From Streptomyces sp. DI166 (GTDB taxonomy: Bacteria; Actinomycetota; Actinomycetes; Streptomycetales; Streptomycetaceae): a DNA stretch of 55,570 nucleotides. The notes beneath the pieces were generated by a model that saw nothing but the letters and a program-made list of their open reading frames with translations, was not told the origin of the DNA and did not search any database. The DNA lies in contig NZ_FLSP01000055.1 in NCBI RefSeq assembly GCF_900091315.1, positions 1 to 55,570 on the forward strand, in the 5' to 3' direction. Positions 23,234 to 30,218 of this stretch are shown piece after piece; position 1 is the stretch's first letter; each line of letters begins with the position of its first letter. A program made the translations under genes and the position numbers.

Positions 23234-23854
23234 ATGCGTATAGGACTTCTTGGCACCGGCAATGTCGCCCGCGCACTGGCCCACGGGTGGGAGGCCGCGG
23301 GACACGACGTACTCCTCGGCTCCCGCCACCCGGACGAGCGCAAGGACCTCGGGCTTCCCGTGGCGGGCCTGGACGAGACCGCCGCACACGCGGAGGTCCT
23401 GGTGAACGCCACCCCGGGGAACGTCTCCGTCGAGCTGCTGCGCTCCATCGGCGCCCCCGCCCTGGCCGGCACTCTGCTGATCGACGTGGGCGTGGGTATG
23501 TCCGACGACTACAGCGAGCTGTCGCACCCCAACAGCAGCCTCGGGGAGCAGATCCAGGCGGCCTTCCCCGACACCCCCGTCGTCAAGACGCTGTGCACCA
23601 TGGACGCCACGGCGATGACCTCCCCGCAGGGCCTGGCCGGACCGAGCACCGTCTTCCTCTCGGGCGACGACGCGGAGGCCAAGCGGGCGACAGGCGAGCT
23701 GCTCACCGACCTCGGCTGGCCCCCGGAGTCCCAGCTTGACATCGGCGGCATCACGAGCGCCCGGGGGCAGGAGCACTTCGCCTTCCTGTTCATGGGCATC
23801 GCGAACGGGCTGGGCTCGCACACGTTCAACATCCAGGTGGTCGCCAAGGCGTAG
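23234..23854 (+). CDS. NADP/F420-type oxidoreductase (NAD-binding F420 domain), 206 aa
   Basis: A Rossmann fold opens at the first residue: MRIGLLGTGNVARALAHGW, the GxGxxA pattern of F420H2:NADP oxidoreductase-like proteins. GSRHPDERKDL supplies an Arg suited to the NADP phosphate. Later segments are VLVNATPGNVSVELL, KTLCTMDATAMTSP and ITSARGQEHFAFLFMGI. Members of this group are often annotated as NADPH-dependent F420 reductases, but many have unproven cofactors. It is a stand-alone gene whose 3' end meets the coiled-coil gene after 21 bp. Confidence 0.88.
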   Translation: MRIGLLGTGNVARALAHGWEAAGHDVLLGSRHPDERKDLGLPVAGLDETAAHAEVLVNATPGNVSVELLRSIGAPALAGTLLIDVGVGMSDDYSELSHPNSSLGEQIQAAFPDTPVVKTLCTMDATAMTSPQGLAGPSTVFLSGDDAEAKRATGELLTDLGWPPESQLDIGGITSARGQEHFAFLFMGIANGLGSHTFNIQVVAKA

Positions 23855-23875
23855 GCCGGGGCGCGGGGAAGCCGT

Positions 23876-24709
23876 TCACCCCTGACGCTCCGCCAGCCGG
23901 GTGGCGGCCTTCTCCGCCCGGCGTCCGGCCTCCCGCACCCGCCGTTCCGCCGCCCGCAGTTCCTCCCGCGCCCGGCGCTCCTCCTCGGCCGCCTCCCGCT
24001 GCTCGGCCTTGGCGCGGCTCAGCTCCTCGGTCAACTCAGCGACACGTTCCTTGAGTTGCTCGGCGCGCCGACGCTGCTCCGCCGCCTCCTTCTCGGCCGC
24101 GGAGGCCTCCTTCTCCCGTGCCCGCAGCTCGCGCCGGGCCGCCTCGGCGTCCTTCCGGAGCCGGGCCGCTTCCGCGGCGTCTTCACGCTTTCCGGGACGG
24201 GGCGCGGGTTTGCGGACGGTCGCGCTCGGGCTCACGTCGGGAAATCCGACCGTCCCCTCCAGCGGCTTCACCAGCCGCCCGGTGGCCCATTCCGCCGCCG
24301 CATCGGCATCGGCCAGTACGGCGTGCAGGGTGCCCTCGACCTCGCGGCCGACGTCGTCGCCGACCGGATGGCCCGCCTGCGCGGCCAGTTCCCTCGCCTC
24401 ACGGGTGACCGCCCTGATCAACGTCCGCTGCTGTCCGGTCAGTTCGCGCAGCCGGGCGCCGTCCAGATCCCGGTGGGCCCGGCGGAGGGCCTCGCCGAGC
24501 CGGAGCAGGGCCTCGGTCTCCTCGGGGCGTTCCCGGACCAGGAGGTTGCTCACCCAGGCCGCGAGGCTGGGGCGGCGCAGCTTGCCGATCCGGTCCGCGA
24601 GCGCGCGGTCCCCGGCGGTGCGGGCCTCGGCCGTACGGGCGTTGCGCGCCGCGGTGAACTCCTCCGGCCGCAGCGCGTACAGCTCATCGGCGACCGTGTC
24701 GATGTCCAC
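23876..24709 (-). CDS. Coiled-coil protein of unknown function, 277 aa
   Basis: The first 150 residues are mostly helical and carry LYALRPEEFTAARNARTAEARTAG and LRRPSLAAWVSNLL. A Pro-rich hinge (KPAPRPGKRED) leads to about 110 residues of highly charged Glu/Lys/Arg/Ala heptads, a long coiled coil to the C-terminus. The GTG at 24709 follows AGGAG with six bases spacing; a far longer open frame upstream is antisense to other genes. I know actinomycete homologues only as hypothetical proteins. A structural or scaffolding role is inference. Confidence 0.85.
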   Translation of the reverse strand: MDIDTVADELYALRPEEFTAARNARTAEARTAGDRALADRIGKLRRPSLAAWVSNLLVRERPEETEALLRLGEALRRAHRDLDGARLRELTGQQRTLIRAVTREARELAAQAGHPVGDDVGREVEGTLHAVLADADAAAEWATGRLVKPLEGTVGFPDVSPSATVRKPAPRPGKREDAAEAARLRKDAEAARRELRAREKEASAAEKEAAEQRRRAEQLKERVAELTEELSRAKAEQREAAEEERRAREELRAAERRVREAGRRAEKAATRLAERQG

Positions 24710-24913
24710 GGGGGCTCCTGTCGACGGGCGCGCTGACTCTTCGAGCGTAGGAGGGGGCATGTGGGTGTGCTCGTCGGAGGGGTCCACCCCGATCCCGCCG
24801 CCTGAACGCACGTTCGAGTGCAGCACCTCGGTCCCCTCCTGGCAGGACTCGCCCGTCGGTCCTTCACCGACCCCTGGGAGTGCGCCGCGTGCCGGGGACG
24901 TAGGGTCGCGCCT

Positions 24914-25696
24914 GTGGACCTGGTGAACTGGGCGACCGGGCTGGCCGCGGGCCTGCTCATCGCGGTGGTGACCGCACCCGTCGGAGTGTCGGGCGCCGTC
25001 TTCCTGCTGCCCGTGCAGCTCAGCGTCCTCGGCGTGCCCAGCCCGGCGGTCACCCCCACCAACCTCCTCTACAACGTGGTCGCCGGTCCCGGTGCCCTGC
25101 TGCGGTACGGCAGGGCGGGCCTCCTGCGCGGCTCGCTGACCCGGCGCCTGGTGGCCGGAACCCTGCCCGGTGTGCTGATCGGTGCCGTGATCCGGGTCTT
25201 CGCCCTGCCCGGCGCCACGGTCTTCCGAGTGCTGGTGGCGGCCCTGCTGATGCCGCTCGGCGCATGGCTCGTCCTGCGCACCCTCCGCCCCGCCGAACGC
25301 ACCTCGGGCACGGAACCGTCCCCTCGGGCCCTGAGCTCGCTGGCCCTGGCCGTCGGTGTCGTCGGCGGCATCTACGGCATCGGTGGCGGGTCGATCCTCG
25401 GCCCGATCCTGGTCGGCCGGGGCATGCCGGTCACCAAGGTGGCACCCGCCGCCCTCGCCGCCACCTTCGTCACCTCCGTGGCCGGTGCCACGGCCTTCGC
25501 CCTGCTCTCGCTCGCCGAGTCCGGCACCGTCGCCCCCGACTGGGGCCTGGGAATCGCCTGCGGACTGGGCGGACTCATCGGCGGCTACCTCGGGGCGCGG
25601 CTCCAACCCCGCGTGCCCGAGACGGCGTTGCGGCTCCTGCTCGGCTCCCTGGCCCTCGCTGTCGGGGCGCTCTACGCCGTGCAGTCGGTGCGCTGA
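24914..25696 (+). CDS. Sulfite exporter TauE/SafE-family permease, 260 aa
   Basis: Membrane protein with about eight helices and the internal duplication of TauE/SafE. The first half has GAVFLLPVQLSVLGVPSPAVTPTNLLYNVVA and the second half has GIYGIGGGSILGPILV then KVAPAALAATFVTSVAG. The family moves sulfite, sulfoacetate or related organosulfur anions. The GTG at 24914 is chosen because the hydrophobic N-terminus starts just after it; earlier in-frame ATG 24818 adds an unlikely 32 residues. It lies 105 bp before a Cys-codon leader peptide and sulfonate-type import genes, so it probably exports sulfite or related by-products. Confidence 0.88.
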   Translation: MDLVNWATGLAAGLLIAVVTAPVGVSGAVFLLPVQLSVLGVPSPAVTPTNLLYNVVAGPGALLRYGRAGLLRGSLTRRLVAGTLPGVLIGAVIRVFALPGATVFRVLVAALLMPLGAWLVLRTLRPAERTSGTEPSPRALSSLALAVGVVGGIYGIGGGSILGPILVGRGMPVTKVAPAALAATFVTSVAGATAFALLSLAESGTVAPDWGLGIACGLGGLIGGYLGARLQPRVPETALRLLLGSLALAVGALYAVQSVR

Positions 25697-25771
25697 AACC
25701 CCGGAACTGTGAACTCCGCGCTTCGTGCGCATGTCCCACTGTGGAGAAATGCTTCGAGGCCTCTCGCGGCG

Positions 25772-25800
25772 TTGACCTGGCCGGATTTCGCTGCGAGTGT
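25772..25800 (+). promoter_or_regulatory. Promoter of the Cys leader peptide and sulfonate operon
   Basis: -35 TTGACC (25772-25777), 17-bp spacer, -10-like GAGTGT (25795-25800). The predicted start, seven bases later, falls at the GTG at 25808, which is in frame with the leader peptide. The -10 is weak. Confidence 0.5.
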
Positions 25801-25807
25801 CATGTCC

Positions 25808-25900
25808 GTGAGCAAGAACGAGACCCCCGCCGCGCGCCTGATCGTCGAACCGCGACGTCAGTGCAGCGCCCTGTGTGCCACCGGCTGTCGCCGCCGCTGA
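25808..25900 (+). CDS. Cys-rich leader peptide (uORF), probably leaderless, 30 aa
   Basis: A tiny frame ends QCSALCATGCRRR, with three Cys codons clustered just before the stop and preceded by Pro-Arg-Arg. Short Cys-codon peptides ahead of sulfur genes act as cysteine-responsive attenuators in mycobacteria, where they are often leaderless. Here GTG 25808 coincides with the predicted transcription start; ATG 25802 is in the same frame and would give 32 aa, but would lie upstream of that start. Between this peptide and the binding-protein gene are 159 bp with potential hairpins, including a 7-bp perfect stem at 25982-26002. Cysteine scarcity would stall ribosomes and raise downstream expression. 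Confidence 0.72.
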   Translation: MSKNETPAARLIVEPRRQCSALCATGCRRR

Positions 25901-25981
25901 CCGGCGCGGTTCCTCCTCGCTCCCTTCCTGCCCGGCGCTCCGGACGACGCCGGTGACCTCACACCCGTAGAGCTCCACGGA

Positions 25982-26002
25982 GCATGCCCTCCTTCGGCAT
26001 GC
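25982..26002 (+). promoter_or_regulatory. Hairpin in the attenuator region
   Basis: GCATGCC (25982-25988) and GGCATGC (25996-26002) pair perfectly around a 7-nt loop, between the Cys leader peptide and the binding-protein gene. It may be part of an attenuator. No T-tract follows. Confidence 0.45.
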
Positions 26003-26059
26003 CCCGCGCCGCTCGACGTCCGTACTTCCCCGCCCCGCTTCTGTGAACAGGACCTCTTC

Positions 26060-27085
26060 ATGGCCACCACGGCATCGACCCGACGACAGTTCCTCACTCT
26101 GCTCGGTCTCTCGGCAGTGGCCGTCAGCTGCGGCACGGCCGCGTCCGGTGCCAGTGCCGGGAAGGGCGGGACGAAGACGCTCAAGTACCAGGGCTGGGCG
26201 GGCCAGGTGACGCTGCCCGAACTCGCCGAGGATCTCGGCTACTTGGAGGACGTCAAGCTGGAGTGGGTCGGCAATACGATCAGCGGTCCGCAGGACATCC
26301 AGTCCGCGGCGACCGGCCAGGTCGACTTCGGCGGCGCCTTCAACGGCGCGGTGGTCAAACTCGCCGCGAACAACGCCCCCATCAAGGCGGTCATCAGCTA
26401 CTACGGCTCGGACAAGGACGCCTACAGCGGCTACTACGTCCTTGAGGACAGCCCGATCCGCTCGGCGCGGGACCTGATCGGCAAAAAGGTCGGGATGAAC
26501 ACCCTCGGCGCCCACGCCGAGGCCATGCTCGACATCCACCTGCAGCGCGAGGGGCTCTCCCCGTCCGACATCGACAAGGTCGAACCGCTGGTGGTGCCCC
26601 CGGTCAACACCGAGCAGTCACTGCGCCAGAAGCAGATCGACGTGGCCGTCCTCAGCGGCGTGCTGCGCGACAAGGCGCTGGCCACCGGCGGCATCCGGCC
26701 GCTGTTCACCGACTACGAGCTGCTCGGCGCGTTCAGCGCCGGCACGTACGTGATGACGGAGCGCTTCATCGAGCAGAACCCCGAGACCGTCCGCACCTTC
26801 GTCACCGCCGTCGGCAAGGCGATCGAGTGGTCGCGCTCCACTCCGCACGAGGAGGTCATCGCCCGGATGACGGACATCGTGAAGCGGCGCGAGCGCAACG
26901 AGGACACCGAGTCCCTGAAGTACTGGCGTTCCTTCGGCGTCGGCGAGAAGGCGGGCCGGATCACCGACAAGGAGTTCAAGCTCTGGATCGACTGGCTGTC
27001 CGAGCGCGGCGACATCGACAAGGGCCGGGTCACCCTGGCGGACCTCTACACCAACGAATTCAACGACGCGACCGGCCGGAGCTGA
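26060..27085 (+). CDS. ABC transporter substrate-binding protein, sulfonate/taurine type, 341 aa
   Basis: Secreted solute receptor. The N-terminus has a Tat-like TRRQFLTLLG and a lipobox AVSC with the modified Cys near residue 25. The mature part fits the SsuA/TauA/NMT1 family (TISGPQDIQSAATGQVDFGGAFNGAVVKLAANN; RSARDLIGKKVGMNTLGAHAEAML). The ligand is probably an organosulfonate or sulfate ester, because of the downstream LLM monooxygenase, the upstream TauE permease and the Cys leader peptide. A weak AGGA site precedes the ATG. It is first in a four-gene operon with ATPase, permease and monooxygenase. Confidence 0.9.
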   Translation: MATTASTRRQFLTLLGLSAVAVSCGTAASGASAGKGGTKTLKYQGWAGQVTLPELAEDLGYLEDVKLEWVGNTISGPQDIQSAATGQVDFGGAFNGAVVKLAANNAPIKAVISYYGSDKDAYSGYYVLEDSPIRSARDLIGKKVGMNTLGAHAEAMLDIHLQREGLSPSDIDKVEPLVVPPVNTEQSLRQKQIDVAVLSGVLRDKALATGGIRPLFTDYELLGAFSAGTYVMTERFIEQNPETVRTFVTAVGKAIEWSRSTPHEEVIARMTDIVKRRERNEDTESLKYWRSFGVGEKAGRITDKEFKLWIDWLSERGDIDKGRVTLADLYTNEFNDATGRS

Positions 27086-27090
27086 CTGCC

Positions 27091-27909
27091 ATGACGATCG
27101 TCTTCGAGAACGTACGGAAGGAATTCACCGTCAAGGACCGCTCGGGGAAGCGGCAGAGCAGCCGGTTCACCGCCCTCGACGGTATCGACCTGGAGATCGC
27201 GGACGGGGAGTTCGTGGTCCTCGTCGGCCCCAGCGGATGCGGGAAGTCGACCCTGCTGGATCTGCTCGGGGGTCTGACACAGCCCACCTCGGGCCGCATT
27301 CTGCTCGACGGTACGCCGGTCACCGGGCCCGGCCTGGACCGGGGCATCGTCTTCCAGCAGTACGCGCTGCTGCCCTGGCGCACCGCGCAGGGCAACGTCG
27401 AGTTCGGCCTGGAGGCCACCGGGGTCCCGCGGCGCCAACGGGCCGCCCGGGCACGGGAGTTCCTGGACCTGGTGGGCCTGACCGGGTTCGAGGACCGGCA
27501 TCCGCACGAACTGTCCGGCGGAATGCGCCAGCGCGTCGCCATCGCCCGCAGTCTCGCCTACGACCCCCAAGTGCTGCTGATGGACGAGCCGTTCGCGGCG
27601 CTCGACGCGCAGACGCGGGAGTCGCTCCAGGACGAGCTGCTCAGCGTGTGGCAGCGCACCGGCAAGACCGTCGTGTTCATCACCCACGGCATCGACGAGG
27701 CCGTCTACCTGGGGCAGCGCGTCGCCGTCATGACGTCCAGGCCGGGCCGCATCAAGCGGATCGTGCCGGTCTCGCTCGGTTCCCGTACGGCGACGGACGA
27801 CCTGCGCTCCAGCCCCGAGTTCGCGCGGCACCGGCACGAGATCTGGTCGCTGCTGCACGACGAGGTGGCCAGGGCCCAGCAGTTGGAGAAGGAGGCGGCA
27901 GCCGTATGA
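27091..27909 (+). CDS. ABC transporter ATPase, SsuB/TauB type, 272 aa
   Basis: Nucleotide-binding subunit. Walker A is GPSGCGKST at about residue 50. A QQYALLPWRTAQGNV segment, typical of the nitrate/sulfonate/taurine ATPases, follows. The signature is LSGGMRQRVAIARSL, Walker B VLLMDEPFAALD and the H-loop FITHGIDEA. It starts 6 bp after the binding-protein gene and overlaps the permease gene by 4 bp. The middle EFTVKDRSGKRQSSRF segment is slightly longer than usual. Confidence 0.94.
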   Translation: MTIVFENVRKEFTVKDRSGKRQSSRFTALDGIDLEIADGEFVVLVGPSGCGKSTLLDLLGGLTQPTSGRILLDGTPVTGPGLDRGIVFQQYALLPWRTAQGNVEFGLEATGVPRRQRAARAREFLDLVGLTGFEDRHPHELSGGMRQRVAIARSLAYDPQVLLMDEPFAALDAQTRESLQDELLSVWQRTGKTVVFITHGIDEAVYLGQRVAVMTSRPGRIKRIVPVSLGSRTATDDLRSSPEFARHRHEIWSLLHDEVARAQQLEKEAAAV

Positions 27910-28775
27910 GCACCACCACTACCGAGACACCGGCCGAGGCGGTCCGGGAAGCCCTGGTCGTCAAGGCCCCCGAACCCACGCCGGTGTCCACCGGCCGGGC
28001 CCGCCGGGCGGGACGGTTGCTGCTGACCGTGGTGACCAAGTCCGCTGCCATCGCGGCGCTGCTGCTCCTGTGGGAGAGCGCGCCACGGCTCGGCCTGGTC
28101 GACCGGACCTTCCTGCCACCGTTCAGCGAGGTCGCCGAGGCCTGGTGGGGGCTGGCCGAGGACGGTCAGCTCGCCGACAACACACAGGCCAGTCTGGTCC
28201 GTTCGTTCAGCGGCTTCGGGATCGCGGTGGCCGTCGCCGTACCGCTGGGGCTGCTGATCGGCTGGTACCGGCCGGTCGCCGACCTGCTGGGACCGCTGCT
28301 TGAGGTGTTCCGCAACACCGCGGCGCTGGCCCTGCTGCCGGTGTTCGTGCTCCTACTGGGGATCGGCGAGACCTCGAAGATCTCCATCGTGGTGTACGCG
28401 TGCACCTGGCCGATCCTGCTCAACACGATCAGCGCGGTCCGCAACGTCGATCCGACCCTGCTCAAGCTCGCCCGGTCGATGGACCTGTCCGCGCCCCGGC
28501 TGTTCCAGAAGGTCATCCTGCCGGCCTCGGTGCCGGTGATGTTCACCGGTATCCGGCTGGCCGGAGCGGTGTCGATCCTGGTGCTGGTCGCCGCCGAGAT
28601 GATCGGCGCCAAGGCGGGCCTGGGCTATCTGATCAACGCCTCTCAGTACAACTTCGCGATCCCGCAGATGTACGCGGGCATCATCACGATCTCCGCGATC
28701 GGTGTCGCCTTCAACCAGCTCCTGGTGAGCGTGGAACGCCGCCTCAGCTCCTGGCGCGTGCCCACCGGCGCCTGA
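27906..28775 (+). CDS. ABC transporter permease, SsuC/TauC type, 289 aa
   Basis: Inner-membrane subunit with six helices. A disordered N-terminus of about 35 residues precedes the first helix. The cytoplasmic EAA-like loop lies in KLARSMDLSAPRLFQKVILPASVPVMFTGIRL, matching permeases of the sulfonate/nitrate/taurine class. Its ATG overlaps the ATPase stop (ATGA). The monooxygenase gene follows after 43 bp in the same direction. Confidence 0.93.
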   Translation: MSTTTTETPAEAVREALVVKAPEPTPVSTGRARRAGRLLLTVVTKSAAIAALLLLWESAPRLGLVDRTFLPPFSEVAEAWWGLAEDGQLADNTQASLVRSFSGFGIAVAVAVPLGLLIGWYRPVADLLGPLLEVFRNTAALALLPVFVLLLGIGETSKISIVVYACTWPILLNTISAVRNVDPTLLKLARSMDLSAPRLFQKVILPASVPVMFTGIRLAGAVSILVLVAAEMIGAKAGLGYLINASQYNFAIPQMYAGIITISAIGVAFNQLLVSVERRLSSWRVPTGA

Positions 28776-28818
28776 CCACCCTCTTCCATCCCCTTCGTCA
28801 CAGCTCCAGAGGAACTCC

Positions 28819-30150
28819 ATGACCGCGTCCCGCCCCCGTCAGCTCCACCTCAACGCCTTCCTGCTGAACGCCGGACACCACGACGCCGCCTGGCGGCACC
28901 CTCGCACCGAGCCCGACCGAATCGTCGACCGGCGCTACTTCCAACAGCTCGCGCAGACCGCCGAACGCGGCCTGCTGGACTCGGTGTTCCTGGCCGACGG
29001 CCTCGCCCTGTGGGGCAACGCGCGCCACAACGCGCTCGGCGGCTTCGAGCCGCTGACCCTGCTGTCCGCGCTGGCGGCGGTCACCGAGCGGATCGGACTG
29101 ATCGCCACCGTCTCCACCACCTTCAACGAGCCCTTCCACACCGCCCGCAAGTTCGCCTCCCTCGACCACATCAGCGAGGGCCGGGCGGGCTGGAACATCG
29201 TCACCTCCGGCACCGTGCAGGAGGCCCGCAACTTCGGCCAGGACACCCACCTGGAACACCGGCTGCGCTACGAGCGGGCCCGGGAGTTCGTCGAGGTGGC
29301 CACCAAGCTGTGGGACAGCTGGGAGGACGACGCGATCCTGCTCGACCGGGAGCGCGGGGTGTACGCCGACACCGACAAGGTGCGCGAGATCGAGCACCGG
29401 GGTGAGTACTTCGGCGTTCAGGGTCCGCTGAACGTGCCGCGCTCCCCGCAGGGGTATCCCCTGCTGGTGCAGGCCGGTTCGTCGGAGAACGGCAAGGAGT
29501 TCGCCGCCCAGTACGCCGAGGCCGTCTTCACCGCCCAGCAGACCCTCGCGGACGCCCAGGCCTTCTACAAGGACCTCAAGTCCCGGCTGGCCCGCTACGA
29601 CCGCACCGAGGACCAGTTGCTCGTCCTGCCCGGTATCGCGCCGGTCATCGGCTCCTCCGAGGCCGAGGCACGCGCCCTGGAACAGGAGCTGACAGAACTT
29701 CAGGTCCCCGAGTACGGGCTCGCCCAGCTCTCCGGGATGCTCGGCACCGATCTGACGGGGCTGCCGCTGGACGGGCCGCTGCCCGAACTGCCCGAGGAAC
29801 GGGACATCAACGGCAACAAGAGCCGCTTCACGCTCGTCGCCGAGCTGGCCCGACGGGACAACCTCACCCTGCGCGAGCTGATCGCCCGCCTCGGTGCCGG
29901 ACGCGGCCACCATGTGTTCGCCGGTACGCCCGAGCAGGTGGCCGACCACCTGGAGGAGTGGTTCACCGAGGGCGGCGCCGACGGCTTCAACATCATGCCG
30001 CCCCATCTGCCGGGCGGCCTGGAGAACTTCGTCGACCACGTGGTGCCGATCCTCCAGCAGCGCGGCCTGTTCCGCACCGAGTACACCGGCCGCACCCTGC
30101 GCGAGCACTACGGCCTTCGCCGCCCCGCCAACCGGCTGACCTCGGCGTAG
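28819..30150 (+). CDS. LLM-class FMN-dependent monooxygenase (NtaA/SnaA/DszA type), 443 aa
   Basis: Flavin monooxygenase of the bacterial luciferase superfamily. Signature stretches are LHLNAFLLNAGHHDAAWRHP, LDSVFLADGLALWGN, HISEGRAGWNIVTS and EHRLRYERAREFVEVATKLWDSWEDDA. The last two are hallmarks of the nitrilotriacetate/dibenzothiophene-sulfone subgroup. In this operon it probably cleaves a C-S bond of the imported organosulfur compound to release sulfite. It needs FMNH2 from a separate reductase; none is immediately adjacent. A 20-bp-stem terminator follows the stop. Confidence 0.92.
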   Translation: MTASRPRQLHLNAFLLNAGHHDAAWRHPRTEPDRIVDRRYFQQLAQTAERGLLDSVFLADGLALWGNARHNALGGFEPLTLLSALAAVTERIGLIATVSTTFNEPFHTARKFASLDHISEGRAGWNIVTSGTVQEARNFGQDTHLEHRLRYERAREFVEVATKLWDSWEDDAILLDRERGVYADTDKVREIEHRGEYFGVQGPLNVPRSPQGYPLLVQAGSSENGKEFAAQYAEAVFTAQQTLADAQAFYKDLKSRLARYDRTEDQLLVLPGIAPVIGSSEAEARALEQELTELQVPEYGLAQLSGMLGTDLTGLPLDGPLPELPEERDINGNKSRFTLVAELARRDNLTLRELIARLGAGRGHHVFAGTPEQVADHLEEWFTEGGADGFNIMPPHLPGGLENFVDHVVPILQQRGLFRTEYTGRTLREHYGLRRPANRLTSA

Positions 30151-30160
30151 GTCCCGCAGC

Positions 30161-30203
30161 ACACAGGTCGGCCTCCCGTCCGTGACGGGAGGCCGACCTG
30201 TGT
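30161..30203. terminator. Strong bidirectional terminator
   Basis: Perfect 20-bp stem (30161-30180 with 30184-30203) and a CGT loop, followed by TTT on the plus strand. It separates the monooxygenase gene from the convergent DUF1996 gene. Confidence 0.92.
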
Positions 30204-30218
30204 TTCAGTGGGTCCTGC

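Noticed and set aside
24710..26539. Very long minus-strand open frame extending the coiled-coil gene upstream through the TauE and binding-protein genes
   Set aside because: It is antisense to well-supported genes, has low-complexity Gly/Arg composition, and high-GC DNA leaves such frames open by chance. The coiled-coil gene has a good GTG start at 24709.
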